A stretch of DNA of 64,000 bases from Caenorhabditis remanei. Lineage: Eukaryota > Nematoda > Chromadorea > Rhabditida > Rhabditidae. Under the pieces are notes generated by a model. The model saw only the letters and a program-made list of their open reading frames with translations. It was not told the origin of the DNA and did not search any database. Made by a program: the position numbers and the translations under genes. Of this stretch, positions 1-12,987 are shown piece by piece; the first letter of the stretch is position 1, and each line of letters opens with the position of its first letter. The DNA lies in contig NC_071328.1 in NCBI RefSeq assembly GCF_010183535.1, positions 1,736,001 through 1,800,000 on the forward strand. The letters run 5' to 3'.

Positions 1-354
1 AAGCGGGGGATTTTTTGAGATACTTCAAAATGGCAGTAAAAACTACAGAGCATATTTGAAATTAGAGTAAAATCTACAACAGAATGAGGTATACCCGGAA
101 ATTTAGACGGTTAGGCCAGTGGAAACCGTACCAAGGAAATCGCTCACATCACGCGGAAAAGGAAAAGAAAAAGTTTGACAGGCCATAACACTGCTCACAG
201 CAGGCATTTAAAAATTTTTATTTCAGATTCGAAATTTACGGACTCAAAAGTATCAGGGACCAAATTCTTGACTTGTTTGAAAAAAGACGCTTCGAGGGCT
301 TCCCTTGTAAGACAACGCTAAGGATTAACAACTAGTTTCGGTATCGTGACTCTG

Positions 355-735
355 GACCTGAATACCTCGTGACTCAGGGATTCATGGAAAAATCTTTTTT
401 TATATTTGGAATCAGCGTAAAATTTCCTATCAGATGGTCATTTTCGAAATTTCGGGCGACCATCCTAGAAGAGACACTGCCCTAGTTAAACAAAAACTGA
501 GTCTGATCCGCAGAATGTGAACTTTGAGCCTGAATATCTCGTGACTCAGAAATCCATGTAAAAATTTATTTGTATATTTGGAATCAGCGTAAAATTTGCT
601 ACAAGATAATCCCGTAAAAGCCGTACCAAGGTTAAGACCTCAAGCTTCAAAGTGAAATATCTCAAGATCCGGGTGTCCGTTTGAAAAATTAAATGGATAT
701 TCGGAATCAGCTTAAAATTTGTTACAAGATAGCTG
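355..735 (+). repeat. Direct repeats with core GGAATCAGCGTAAAATTT
   Basis: Three spaced copies end in a core close to GGAATCAGCGTAAAATTT, at about 410, 580 and 702. Two of them are preceded by CTCGTGACTCAG plus TTCATGGAAAAAT or a variant. Spacing is about 120-170 bases. The function is unknown; it is probably an old tandem duplication of a repeat. Confidence 0.6.
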
Positions 736-1518
736 TATCCTAATTAGGCTTAGCCTAATCAATTGATCTTACTGTCGCGATAATTTCTATACCCCAAGGT
801 AGCAACCCTCAAAGTAAAAAGAAGAAGAAAATTACAATTTCTCCCAAAAATTTGTATTTTAATGATCTCATAAAATCGGCAACATGATTCGTCGTCGCCA
901 TCCCCTCCCCAAGAAGTCAAGTTTGACCTAGGCAAAGTAAAAAAACATAATTAGCCAAAATTAAATGTTTCTCGAAAAGAAGAAGAGGGAGGGAAAAGGT
1001 TAAGTACGCTCTATTAAACATTAAAATTGGAGGAGGAGGAGACGGTTTAAAGGGAGACGAAGAAGGGGGGGAAGAAGATTCCAATTGATTATTGGGACAA
1101 AAAAGGGCGATTCGTATGATTTGATTAACTTTTCCGCACACACATATTACAACTAATTCGAGTTGATTTGGGTAGAGGGGGGGAGAGGGTTACTGTAAAT
1201 ATGATAACGTCTAAATGTGGAGATTCGCATTAAATTTATAATAGAGAATTTCAAAATCGTTAGGAAAGATAGAAAGATCAAAAGCTGCTTGATGTAACCG
1301 CGCTCTGCCGAAACCTTGAGTGCAAAATTGAGAGACGCAGAGAAAAAGAGACAAAGGAATTTCGGTGGAGTTGTAAGAACTGTGCTGAGCCTTTGGGGCC
1401 TAAAACTGGCAAAATCTTAAATTTCGAATTTCGCGATTTTGAAAATTGACTAACTTTGCCATGTTCCCAACGTGTCCCCCTGGATAACTAAATGTATATT
1501 GATTAGGTAGATCACAAC

Positions 1519-1676
1519 TAGATCTCCATTTTTGTAGTTAACACTATTTAATTTTAACACCACCCTAGCGAGTTAGTGAACCACCGTGAAGTCAGGGTTC
1601 TAAGCGCTTCAGCACGCCATAACCGACTAGGGTGAGACCGTACAAAAAAGTGGTGAACTACAAAAATGGAGATCTA
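1519..1676. repeat. Foldback repeat, 24-bp arms
   Basis: The arms at 1519-1542 and 1653-1676 (core TAGATCTCCATTTTTGTAG) are inverted copies matching at 23 of 24 positions, around about 110 bases. The same GTAGATC...CTACAAAAATG vocabulary recurs at 62.6-64.0 kb, which suggests a shared repeat family. Confidence 0.65.
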
Positions 1677-2925
1677 CATTTGAGCTACTCGGAAATACCA
1701 AAATTTTGAAAATCGGTGGAAAATAGAAAAAGTTAGAGCGTTTCGAATTTTCGAAAAAAAAATTTTTGCGTCTTTGACATGGCAGTGGTATTTGCATCAC
1801 GACTAAAGCTTTTTTCTTGATTTTTTGTAATAAAAACCTCCTGGTGCTCAAAAAAGGTCCTAACTCAAACATAAGTGTCTTACGACATATTCCTCAAGTG
1901 CTTAAAAACCTTAAAACCGGGAAAAAGGCTTTAAAACGCAAAATTCGGCAGAAAAGCCGTTCTAGCTCAGCCCGCGGTACATTAACAGATAGCTATCCGG
2001 TCGAAATTATATCAGGGATGTAGAACTCGTCAAAATCTACATTTTGGTATAATTTTCAGCTCATAAGACTCAGTTTGAAGGAAGTTAAGCGGATATTACA
2101 GGACTTTTTAAGCTTAAGGCTCTGCCCACCTTAGAAATGTTACATATGGTGCTTAAGTTAAGTCATCCGGCTTGTAAGAAGAAACGAGATCTACATTTCC
2201 GTATATTTTTCAGTTCATACAACTCAGTTTTAAGAGAGTTACGCCTGTCAATGATAAACATTTCAATTTTAAGCACCGCCCCCCTTTTCTAAAAACCCCT
2301 CATGACTGACTCTCCTCCCTGCCTCCTGTCCATTAGATCCACACCAACTACTCATCATCTCCAATCAAAAAACCTTCGAGTCAGTTGGTATCTTTTTTTG
2401 AAATAATAGATCCGAGTGGCTCAATATCTTCTCATAAAATCCTCCGGTGTGAGGGGCAATTAATGAGTCTTATCTGTCGGTGATTGTTGCGATCCCCCCC
2501 TCCCTCCGTGCCTGCTCTTCTATCATCAAAACTTCTCAAAAATCCATAAAATATATCTTCGGGTCCGTCCGCTCTCTCTTTTCTCTCATCTCCACCAACA
2601 TAATGTTTCAATTTTCCCTCTCTCTTTCTCAAGATATCTCAATGGTGCTGGATTACACAAAAACACTATAATAAATGATCGAGTTTCGAAAGGGAAGGGG
2701 GATTCGCAACAACAACGTCTTCTTCTTCTTCTTCTTTGTGTTCGATCATAAATTCGATTTTATGATAGTTGTCGCGGAGCACGAGGAGGAAAGATGGACA
2801 CGGAGAGCACAACAAAGAGTTTTTGTTGCAAAAAGTTTTGAGGCTTAGAGAGAAGTTAAGCAGCGCCAACAAATAAAAATTTTGTCAAAAAAACATTTTC
2901 CTTAAAATTTGGGATTTTTCGATAT

Positions 2926-3420
2926 CCTTGGGTCGATTTACGCCCGTAAATTGACAAAAAGGCGTTTTTGCGATTTCTAGGCCATTTTTATCCAAATTTT
3001 TGCTGCTGTGGCTGACAGTTTGCTCAAAGTTTGGCTCGAATTGGCGACTACCGTAAAAAAAACTTTTTAAACGTTTTTATGGGTACGGTACGGTAGAAAT
3101 ATCGAAATTTCGCAATCTGAACTGGTCAGTCACTGGATAGAATGGGTAATACTAGTTTTTGTGAGGACTAGGCAGCGCCGGGTCCGCGTAAGGACAGTAT
3201 TTCACCTAGAGGAAAGCAGTGCCTCAAGGAAAAAAAATTCGAAAATTGTTTCAGTTGAAACATTTCTGTAATTCATTGTAAACGATTTTTCGATAACCTT
3301 GGCTCGATTTACGCCCGTTAATCGACAACAGCGCGTTCTTGCGATTTCTATGCCATTTCCACTCAAATTTTCGACCGTTCGCTCAAAGTTCGGCACGAAC
3401 TCGTTGCGACTACCGTGCTT
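2926..3420 (+). repeat. Pair of about 125-bp direct repeats
   Basis: 2926-3055 and 3299-3418 are diverged direct copies about 373 bases apart. Each begins with GTCGATTTACGCCCGT or GCTCGATTTACGCCCGT, followed by TTGCGATTTCTA and CTCAAAGTT, and ends GCGACTACCGT. The first word is also the arm of the foldback element at 51.9 kb. Confidence 0.6.
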
Positions 3421-4509
3421 TTCATATTTTGTGAAAAAAATAAGCAGCATCGGGGGACCTTAAGGGAAAAAATTATGGCGCTTAAAGTTTTTTTTAACAT
3501 TTAGAGCTAAGAGCTTGAAGCTTAAAGGCTTAAAGAACGGTAAGGTGTGACTAGCAGAAAATGCAGCTGGGTCTGCTTAAAATGACAATTTTAGAGTTGT
3601 TAAGCTTAAATTTTTAAACAAAACAAAAAGGTGACCAAAATTTTTTGGGACACCCGTTAAAAATTTTTTAGGACACCGTTTAGCAATTTTAAGCAATTCC
3701 CTGGTCTCCTAGACAGTTAGGCTTAGTTTACCGTTAGCGAAGGGTCAGACACCCTCAAAAAATGGGACAAATTTTTTTTGAATAAAAAAATTACTTATTT
3801 TAGGCAGTGTGATACTGCACGCTCCAAAAATGAAAAAACGGTGGCTTAGCCAATTTTCAGACCTAAAACTTCTATCAAAGCCTCAAAAACCTCCTCAAAG
3901 GTTTTTTTGCACCGCCTTCAACGAAAAAAAATCAATAAAACCCATCAAAAAATATATAGATAACGTGCGGTGACAATAAGTCTCAAGTTTTCCCCTCAGT
4001 CAGTCATCACCACTTGTTCGTCACCGGCGGGGACGGAAAATGATTTGTGGAGTCAGTCACTCCTTCCGTTTTTTTTTGAGCTCAAAAATTTTGACCAAAA
4101 TTTTTTTTCGATTTTTTCAAAATTTGTAACTTTAACAAACAAGTTATATAACTACCGTAGTCCATATAGTCCTCATGCACTTTCTCAGTTCGAAAAGTTC
4201 AAATTTCCCCCCTCAGACACCCATCACTCTCAATTACGTTGCACTTTTCCCATCCTTGTTTCCTCTATTCGGCCATTCATGGAAATGCTCTAACTCTCTG
4301 CTCCCTCTCTCATGGCGGCGGGGTCCCCACTTATGATTGGATGGAAAATTGACAGAATGGGCGGAGCCTCTCCGGGAGGAGACGAGAGAAAAAGATGAAG
4401 AGAAATAATAAGTGTGTCATTTCTCTTCGGGAAGCGGGGAGAGAAGAGGAGAGAAGAGGGGAATGATGAGAGGAGGGGACTACGGTAAGTTATGAAGGTT
4501 TTAAAAAGA

Positions 4510-4778
4510 AGCAAAAAAGGTTTTGCATTGGAGAGGAGTCGAACCCCTGACCCGCGGGGTGCCGCGCCAAAACGCAACCCGCTGCGCCATATGAGCACAC
4601 AGAGAACGTGCACCACCAGGTGGTGATAAAAGCGGGGGAACTGTTGGCCGCGCCTCACCGAGCTTCCTAAAAACTTCCTAAGGAAAAACCACCCATGGCG
4701 CAACTGGTAAGGAGACTGACCGGTAATCTGACCATTGGGGGTTCTATTTTTTCTTCCCGTCATTATTTTTTGCACTCT
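4510..4778. repeat. Paired tRNA-like element, copy a
   Basis: Two tRNA-like halves are arranged with their 5' ends facing each other. The minus half has an A box (TGGCGCAGCGGGTTGC, 4575-4590) and a B box GGTTCGACTCC at about 4535-4545. The plus half starts TGGCGCAACTGGTAAGG at 4696, and its B box is degraded to GGTTCTATT. The 5' and 3' acceptor strands of the minus half do not pair, so it is not a working tRNA gene. The spacer carries the family word GTGATAAAAGCGGG. Confidence 0.7.
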
Positions 4779-7700
4779 TTAACGAGTATGCTAGCATATT
4801 TTATTTAGCGAAAAACTTGAGAAAAACTGCCAAAACGGAAAAACTTAGTTATGACAAAGAGAGATGATAATATTAATTGATGATATCGTCTCCGAACGCT
4901 CTTCATTACATCTTATACCTGAATGAACAGGTTTTTTGCGGGGGACAGGTCAAATTAATTTTTTAAACTTTAAGTTCCCAATTTTTTTTTCCAAATTTTT
5001 TTCCTTTGGTTTCCCTTCCGTCATGTTTTAATATATTCAACCGACACTCGTCATATACCAAAAAATATTTTTCGTTGGTAAAGTTCTGTTCAAGGTCGAA
5101 ACGAGGTAAAAGGGGGGCGCCTCACCTATCTCCCTCCGCAGAATCTTTTCGCTGCGTCTCTCCAATCAATACACTATTTCGCTCATAGATGATTCGTGTT
5201 TCTTGTCTTTTACTTCATTAAACATTTTTCCCTCTCCTTCTCTCCCGATTTTGATGATTTTCCTCTTTTTAGATTAGTCAGAGGCAAAAATTTTTTGAGT
5301 CAAAAAATTTTTGGGACTCACCACCGGACATCCTTCTCGGCTTCGGCTGTTTCCTTCGTGATGAGACCGCGGCCATCTCGGCGAGCAGCTCATTCATTTC
5401 TGGAAATATCCTTAAATTAAGTTTTTTCTGAACAAAAAATTTCCGTTAAAAAAATTTTTAGGGTAAAAAGTTTTTTGAGCATCACGGTGATGGGTACACA
5501 TGATGACTGGGGAAAAGAAGAAAAAGTTGAGGGGGGACATGAGAAAACAACAGAAATAAAAACAAAAACGATTTATATTAGAAAGATGACAGGGGGGGGG
5601 GAGGGACAATGGCGACGAAAACAAGGCTATTATCATCAAAATTTTTATGAGCACGGACATCTGGACACAGGGAAAAAGGGACAAGGGGACATGACTAAGG
5701 GTACCTACCATACCACCGTCCAAAAAAAGTTATTGAAAAAATTTTGGAAAAAAGAATCGACCCAAAAATTATCTCAAAAAATGATCAGCGGCATCGAGAG
5801 GTATGAGATGAAAATCGGTAAGGGGGGGGGGGCGACAAAATAAGGAATACGGTGAGGAGCGGTGGTGGTGTTGCATTTTCACATTTTACATGAAAGAAAA
5901 TCGGATCGGTTAAAAAAAAGTACGACGTGGAGATAGATTTGTGAGATTTCATATGCATACGGTACATACATTCTACATGTGGAAATTCGAGGTGATGAGT
6001 CATTAAAGGGGGACTGGAGTTATAAAGAAAATTCTAAGGAAAAATTGACGCGTATGCTAAAAATTGCTTTAGTGAAGAGTTTTTTCCGTGTAGTCCTCTC
6101 GGACAAGATTTTTGCTCAAGTTCTCGTTTTTCGAAGTTTTGAGCTTCGCCGGCCTGAAACCTGGACCCTTAATACTAAAAATTTTTTAAACGTTTTTTAA
6201 AATCAAAATTTCAAGAATTTAGGTTTCTAAGGTTCTTTAGAACGATGCGTTAGAAAAAAAAGTAAAAATTGAACAAAAATGTTTATTTCGAAAATTTTGA
6301 AAGTCACCCTGAAGCCTTACACCCTGAAAAATATTCAAAAATCAAAATTCTAAGAATTTAGGTTTTTAGGGTTTTTAGGGTAGCTTATTTTAAGGAAAAA
6401 AAATTTTGGGGCTAGAAAAAAAAACGTAAAAATTGAAGGAGAGATTAAATGATGACAAAGCGATGACGAAATCCCCTCAAATTTAATTAACCATAATTGA
6501 CGTCATATTTTTTGTTAATTTTTGTTCAAAAGTATTTTTTTCGGATTTTTTCAAAGGTATTCACGGTAGTCACTAAGCAGGCTCAAAAATGGGACGGTTA
6601 AACAATTTTTCCGAGAAAATCAATTTTGGAGATGCTTAGGACACCCTGAAACCCTAAATTTCAAAAAATTGAATTTTACGCTGCTTTGTAATTAGACAGC
6701 TACCAAAATCAAAAGTTTTCACGGGAAATTTGGTCAAAAGTAGAAAAAAACTATTTTAGGGCACTTTGAGACCCTAAACCTCCTTAAAACAAAAATCCGT
6801 CTTTAACGGAAATTTGGTACCAAAAATTTTCAGGGAAAAAAAGGAATTCTATGAAATTTTAAGGCAAACAACTTTTTTACGGCAAAAAACTTAATTTAAG
6901 CGAAAAAACTTTTTTCACAGCAAAAAACGTTTTTTAAGGAAAAATACTTAAACTAATGGTCACATGACCGAAATTTTATTCGATTTCAATAAAAAAATCG
7001 AAGCGATTCATCGAGGAAATAAGCCAAATCGATGAATTGAATTACTTGCTGCATGATTTGTTGAATGATTGATAAAACACTAATTGAATTAATGAACACA
7101 CACACACATAGAGACACTCAAAAACTAAAAGGAGACAAAAATTTTTTTGTTCATCATCAGAAGACGTTTTGACGTCTTCTTAATTCGAGAAAGATGAAAA
7201 TTGTCACCCGGGGCGATTCACACGGCGCCCGGCGCCGGTACCCTTAGGGGGGACACGAGATATGATCTGGTAAAATATGAGTTGTTGCAAAAGACGCGAC
7301 ACCGCCGACGTCTCAGGAGGCTCCGCCCACTTTCTCATTTCAGAAGACGCTCCGCCCCTCCCAATAGAGACAATTTTGAATTGGTTTTAGTTTTCAAAGC
7401 GAAAAGAGTTAGGGGCGAAACGGGGGAGACAAATGAATTACTACTGTGATGAGGGGGGAGAAGGGGGGGGCGGAGCCTATTTGATGGGGGTCCGAGAGGG
7501 GCTGTTGTTGCAATTTTATGATTTGGATAGATGGATAGAGAGAGAGAGAGAGAGAAAAGAAAAATGATGATGATGATGGGGGGAACCAATTTCAATTTCA
7601 TTCTCAGAATTAGATTTTTTGGGCGGTACTGATGGAAGGAGGACATCAGGATGGAGGGAAAGAGGGACAGATTTTGGGAAAAAGTTTTTTAAGGTACTTC

Positions 7701-7893
7701 AATCTTAGAACAAGGGTTTAAGGGTGTCAAATTTCCGAGAACAAATTTTTTGGGTCAAACTCGGATTTTTGCGTTTTGCGACACCGTAAAAACTCAAATT
7801 CACGCACAGAAACCCTTAAAATTCAATTTTTTCGAGAAAAACCACATATTTGGCAAAAAAAACGGTTTTTGGACACCCAAGGTTCAGGATTTG
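4779..7893. other. Gene-free A/T-rich sequence
   Basis: There is no credible coding sequence; open frames here are short and low-complexity. It contains poly-G tracts at 5592-5601, 5822-5832 and 7463-7470, a GA microsatellite at 7537-7556, and long stretches rich in AAAATTTT and TTTTTT words. Confidence 0.5.
7537..7556 (+). repeat. (AG)n microsatellite
   Basis: An uninterrupted AG dinucleotide run, followed by a short ATG trinucleotide run (7565-7577). Confidence 0.9.
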
Positions 7894-9110
7894 AAATTTT
7901 TGTAAATCTGTCTGTCCGGATGTCCACATCGAAATTTTTTTTGAAAAACTGCTGAAAATAGTTTTAGGGTGGATTTCCTGTCTTTGAAGGTCTAAAGGAA
8001 AAAAACTTAAAATTTTTTTTCGAAATTTTGATTTTCAGCTATTTTCAGTGCTTAATAAGTCTGAGTTTATGTCTATTTATGGTAGTGGACACGTAGACTG
8101 ACTGATTATTGAAACTGAAAAAAATTTAGTTTCTGGACTGTAAAGCAACTCTTTTAACGTAAAAATCGATTTTTTGGGATAGTAAATTATTTTTTTGAAA
8201 TTTTGGGCCTAGAGATACCAAATTTGGATTTTTGCTTTTTAGGACACCCGAAAATTCGGTCACGCAACAAAACGGTAACCAATTGAAACTTACTTTGAAG
8301 TTTTGGGCCAAAATTTTTTCACCCTAAAACCCAAAATTTAAAAAATTTCCACTTCCCTAAAGAATAAGCTCAAATTTTTCAAGCCCAGTAAAAATTTCAA
8401 AAATTCTTACGTTTGGAGGACATATTTTGAGTCTAGAGTCAAATTTTTGAGATTTTCAAATCTTCGAACATTGGTAGACAACCTTGTAAGCTTGATTATG
8501 ATTATGACGAGATTTGGCGGACAAATTGTTTCGCGGACAAGAAATTTCACGCTGAGTGTTTCAGGGTTATGCAACATATAAGAATATGAATACTAAGCTA
8601 GAAGGACATATATTGGAATTGTAATGACTAACTTGCGCTAAAAATAGCTTATCGACGGTAATAAGGACAAAAAATTTTGAAACTTGAGCTTTAGACTTTA
8701 GCGAAGTGAAAATTTTTGATTTTTTGGGTTTTAGGGGGAAAAGAGTAAAAAAATGTCCGAAAATCCAAAAATCATAAAATTTTGCCGTTAGACTCAAAAT
8801 TTACCCTCCAGATGGTCAGTCAAAATATAGAATAGTCAAAAATGCTCAAAAAATTTTGAAGATTTTCACCAAATTTGGCTCAGAGGCCAAACCACTTTTC
8901 AGTTTTCAGTAATCAGTCTGACTATGTGTCCACTACCATAGTTAAACAAAAATTCAGACTTATTAAGTTCGGGAAATAGCGGGAAATCAAAATTTCGAAA
9001 AAAAAATTCCAAGGCTTTTTTCCTTTAAAAATCAACCCTAAGACAATTTTCAGCACTGAAAAGCTGAAAAAGTTCGATGTGGACATCTGGACAGACAGAT
9101 TCTTAAAATT
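7894..9110. mobile_element. Non-autonomous element with about 220-bp inverted ends
   Basis: The left arm (7894-8119) and right arm (8897-9110) are inverted copies, roughly 80% alike by eye. Shared landmarks, read inward from the tip, are CTGTCTGTCC, GATGTCCACATCGAA, TTTCGAAATTTTGATT, CTTAATAAGTCTGA and GGTAGTGGACAC. The roughly 780-base centre has no open frame resembling a transposase, so this is a foldback-type or long-TIR non-autonomous DNA transposon. The target duplication was not resolved. Confidence 0.75.
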
Positions 9111-9719
9111 ATCAAAAAACTCCGTTATTCCTCAAAACCTGACCCTAAATGGGGTTTTCCCCCAAAAAAGTCAAAAATTGTGTTTTCCCCAAAAAATTAA
9201 AAATCCATGTATGATGACACATCGGGGGGTGGTAAAAAGACACGACACAAGAAAAAAGATGTCTTCTTTTTCTTCATTTTCGGTAGAAGGGGGGAGAAGA
9301 ACAAATATAAATTGGTTAGGTGAGAGAGGGGATTGCGGAACAACGGGAAGGATGGAGAGAGGGGAAAAGCTAAGAGAGTGTATACAGGTAGGTAAGACAA
9401 GCAAAAAAAAAGTAATCATTTTTGTGTCGTCCCAACTCTAACGGCTCATTTTTCTCCTCTTTTACTTCTCATATAAATCATCACAATATTGACATTTCGT
9501 TTTTCGCCTTTATTCGGCTAGTTGCGGTTTGCTTTTGCGGTAACCTCTAGGGGAGGGGACAAGAGAACATGATGACAGGATCGAATTGCTTCATCATCAA
9601 TGTATGTACATTTGTACAAAGTGCTCAGCCAACTCCATTAGGATGACCCCTTTTCGAATTGCAAAAAAAGAAAAACATGGTTTAACTGGGGGATCTAGAC
9701 TTGAATTGTACAAAAAACA
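9111..9719. other. Gene-free spacer
   Basis: I see no coding signal. Overlapping open frames on both strands at 9,170-9,440 arise from purine-rich sequence and match no family I recognise. Confidence 0.5.
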
Positions 9720-10130
9720 CATTTTCTACACTGCTACTGTGCTTAGAAACTGCTTCGAAGTGAAATCGAAAAAGCAAAAAAGGATTTACCACCGAGAGGA
9801 ATCGAACCCGGGACCCTTTGGGTGACAGGTCAAAATGCAACCCGCTGCGCTATGAGAGCACACATTGAGTGTGAAGACGAGGGTGGTGATAAAAGCGGAC
9901 CTTATCCTTATCAGAGGAGGAGCGCGCCGCCGCCATTGCCTCCACCACTGATTGTAGGTGTGGCGCACCCGGTAAGGAGTCTGACCGATAGACGAAGGGT
10001 CCCGGGTTCAATTTTTTCTTCTTGCCCATCATTTTTGTTTTTTGTAAGGATTACAGTGGTAGTAAAATTTTCAATTTCGGAGCGCTCCTTGGCGAGTTAT
10101 GAATCTCAAAGGTACTATTTAAGGCTATTT
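9720..10130. repeat. Paired tRNA-like element, copy b
   Basis: The minus tRNA-like half has a B box GGTTCGATTCC (complement at about 9799-9809) and an A box TAGCGCAGCGGGTTGC (complement 9837-9852). The plus half is at 9961-10015 (TGGCGCACCCGGTAAGGAG, then GGGTCCCGGGTTCAATTTT). The spacer holds GGTGATAAAAGCGGACCTTA and GC-rich CGCCGCC. The flanks extend the homology: 9720-9790 matches 16,139-16,207 (TTTCTACACTGCTA), and 10,045-10,130 matches the tail of copy c (GTAAGGATTACAGTGGTAGT). The T-stem pairing is imperfect, so these are not functional tRNAs. Confidence 0.75.
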
Positions 10131-11764
10131 AAGGCGCGAAAGACAGAAAAAGACTTTTCAAAAGTTCTCATCCCGCCAAAACGACCACTAAATCATGACA
10201 CTTGCGTGTGGGACGACTAATTTTTGATTAATTTTTGTTTCGCAACAACGTAAGGTATAGTAGAAACTGGATTGTCATGTCGCCAATAGGGAACAATCAA
10301 AAAATTTTATATTCATTCTGAACAGATTTTTCAAAAAATCTCATCAAAAATGCCACGTCATGTTAGGGAGCCGTAATACCATCTGTTGAGCCGTCCCCTA
10401 TGACAGAGGGGGAGCTAAGGGGGGATAATTATGAGAATGTTCGATTTGTACTATTTTGAATAAATTTGAAGCGGCTCCGCCCCCTTTTTTGAAAAAAAAA
10501 CGCACATTTTTTGAAGTTCCGGGGGGGGGGGGGCGCACCTTGACGTCAGGGTGTCGTAACTTGCTAGGGAGGGTTTGTACAGAAAAGTTGTCAACTGCAA
10601 AATTGAAGATTTAGACATGGACTATAACATACTAAAAATTCTAAGGGTTGGTGTTAAAAGTTAAGGAAGGGTAAGGTTTTGAAGTCAGTAAATTTTCAGA
10701 AATAAAAATTTCAAAAAAAAACACCTTTTTTTGAATTGCCATAACTCGCAAGAAAAGCGTTTTTCAAAAAAGTTGTCAACTGCAAAAATAACATGCTAGT
10801 CATGTTCTATAACATACCATACTATCATTGTTTCAAATCTAAAACTAGTCTCGTAACAATGTTTCAAAGTTGGTCAATTTCTCTTTAAAAAATTTTTTCA
10901 AAGTTTTTTCAAAGTCACGGTAAGAAGCCTTCTAAGTGTACTAAGTTTACTCCAAAGCTAAATTAAAGCTGAAAAATCGATTTCCGTAGTTAAATTTCAC
11001 TTAGGACACCCCCAGTCTGCCTTAAAAAGTCAAATTTTTCAAAGTCACAAAACTCTTCTCCTAAGCAAAATCAAAGTTGAAAAATCGATTTCCCTAGTCC
11101 CCCTTCACTCCAACTTCCTAATAATCTGTCCCCTCCATACCATTTCCGTGTCCTTTCCTATTTTATCATCATGGTCCCCCTCCATCTCCACATGTCACAT
11201 TTCCGTTCCTAACCCCATAATCTTTCGCTCTCTCAATGAAAATCTAATAGAATTGAATGGAGAGGGAACATTGTCCTCATCAACATCACGCCAACCTCAT
11301 ATATGTTATGTGTCAAAAAAAGAGGGGACGAAGAAAATCATTAACAATTCGTTGTGCAACACATAGACACCCCAAGACAAAGAAATGTCTGCGTCTCTCG
11401 ATCCTCCTATACTATTTCTCACATCCCGACATACAGTAATCGCCTAACGTTCATTTTTCAATTTCTTTTGTGCACCGTCCATCCGCCACGGAAAAAAAAG
11501 GAAAAAAGGGAGAAGAAGACGATCATCCATTTGAAACGATTAAAAATTCAGACACACATTTTGCATATATTAGGAGAACAATTATGTTGCAAATCGGTGA
11601 AAGAGAAGATTAGAGGGGGAAGAGAGACTTCCGACCTCAAAAAAAAAAGACAATTTTCAAACGAGGGGAACCTGTTGCCACGTCATAAATCAAATCGAGA
11701 CCGCCCCTCACGTCTTCTGAGAAACGTCTAGGAGACAAAGGAAAGTTTAATGGTTAATGAGAAA
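10131..11764. other. Gene-free spacer with diverged repeats
   Basis: No protein-like frame is seen. A 13-base G tract lies at 10521-10533. 10,560-10,870 holds two diverged copies of a repeat with AAAAGTTGTCAACTGCAAAA and CTATAACATAC, a wording close to the repeats at 62.7-63.2 kb. TGCCACGTCA occurs at about 10,350 and 11,677. Confidence 0.5.
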
Positions 11765-12130
11765 GGAATGCAAAAGAAAAATAAAAAGTTTGGCGGGCAG
11801 TGGGAATCGAACCTGGAACCCTTGGGCCCACAGGGTGACAAGTCAAAACACAACCGACTGCGCCACGTGGGCACACTAAGGAAACGAGAGGGGAGGGCAG
11901 TGATAAAAGCGGGGCTTATCAGTGTGGAGCCGCCACCGCGGCCGCCGCCGCTTGATTACTGATCTCAGGAGTGGGGGGATGTGGCGCACCCGGTAAGGAG
12001 TCTGACCGATAGACAAAGGGTCCCGGGTTCAATTTTTTCTTCTTGTCAATCATTTTTGTTTTTTGTAAGGATTACAGTGGTAGTGATATTTTAAGATTTG
12101 AGCCACTCCTTGGTACCTTTAAGGCTACCG
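11765..12130. repeat. Paired tRNA-like element, copy c
   Basis: The minus half has a B box GGTTCGATTCC (complement 11803-11813) and an A box GTGGCGCAGTCGGTTG (complement 11853-11868). The plus half starts TGGCGCACCCGGTAAGGAG at about 11982 and reaches GGTCCCGGGTTCAATTTT at about 12036. The spacer has GCAGTGATAAAAGCGGGGCT and CCGCCGCCGCTTGATTACTG. The 3' tail ATCATTTTTGTTTTTTGTAA is T-rich, like a Pol III stop. Confidence 0.75.
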
Positions 12131-12987
12131 TACTCCCCAATTCCAATTCAAAATCTAATAACCTTCCTATTCTTCCAATTTCAAATCTCTATCTATTTCT
12201 TCTCGTTTTCCTTCAATATATATGTAAAAGTAGTAAATCCACTCAATCCTGGCCAAATGTGTTTATCTCGGAGACGAGTCGCCTTTAATATGAGAATCGC
12301 ATAGATTTTTCTCGAAAACTATTCCCTTGAGGAGCCTACCCTCCTCTATCTTCTCTAAAACAGAACTCTCTTTTCTTCTCTTTTTTTTTCAATTTGTTTC
12401 CCTCTGAAGACGTCGCAGAAGAAAAGAAGAGAGCCGCGCCGTCCGCCCATCCATCCGATTATGGTAACTTTATGCCTCGACGCCCCGACGGACGGCCCCT
12501 AGTCAATTTGTGCAGATTAGGAGCCGAAGAGAGAGAAAGCCAGCAAAAAAAAGAGCCGGGGAATTGAAAACCGGCAATCTGCCCCTCCCCCTATTCCCAA
12601 TCCATGAAATATTCGTTTGGCAATCATTATTTCGACGGCAACGTGCCAATTATGGGTTCACACATCATTCTAAGGCTCCCGGAAAGAGAGAGGGGGAGTA
12701 CTGTAGGTGGTGAGAAGGCGCGAAAAAGAAGAAGCATTCATTTGATATGAATTCGAAGGCTCCCCGACGCCAAGAAAGCGAAAATTGGAATTCATAACGG
12801 TGTGAGAAAAAGAGAAAACGAAGAATGGATGGAGAAATGAAATTAGTATTCGATGAGCGCAAAAGTTATATAGGGTGTATGCTTATATAATAAGATGACA
12901 TTGTGCCCATTATTTGGAAGACATATTGGATTAGGGGGGAATGGGTACCAAAAATCGATATTGTGACAGCTGGAAGTGAGAAAGAAA
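12131..12987. other. Gene-free spacer
   Basis: There is no recognisable gene. The sequence has more balanced composition than its neighbours around 12,370-12,720 (for example GCCGCGCCGTCCGCCCATCC), but no frame there is convincing. Confidence 0.4.

Larger units (their letters stand above)
1..4509. other. Gene-free repeat-rich flank
   Basis: No open frame here looks like a protein family. The DNA is A/T-rich with homopolymer runs, dispersed direct repeats (about 330-725 and 2926-3418), a foldback at 1519-1676, and stretches at 2025-2075 and 2195-2245 that share the word AAATCTACATTTTGGTATAA or a variant with elements at 52.0 and 54.5 kb. This looks like decayed transposon sequence. Confidence 0.6.

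Noticed and set aside
4290..4775. 161-codon minus-strand open frame
   Set aside because: It runs through paired tRNA-like element a; the apparent Arg-rich part is the tRNA-like sequence.
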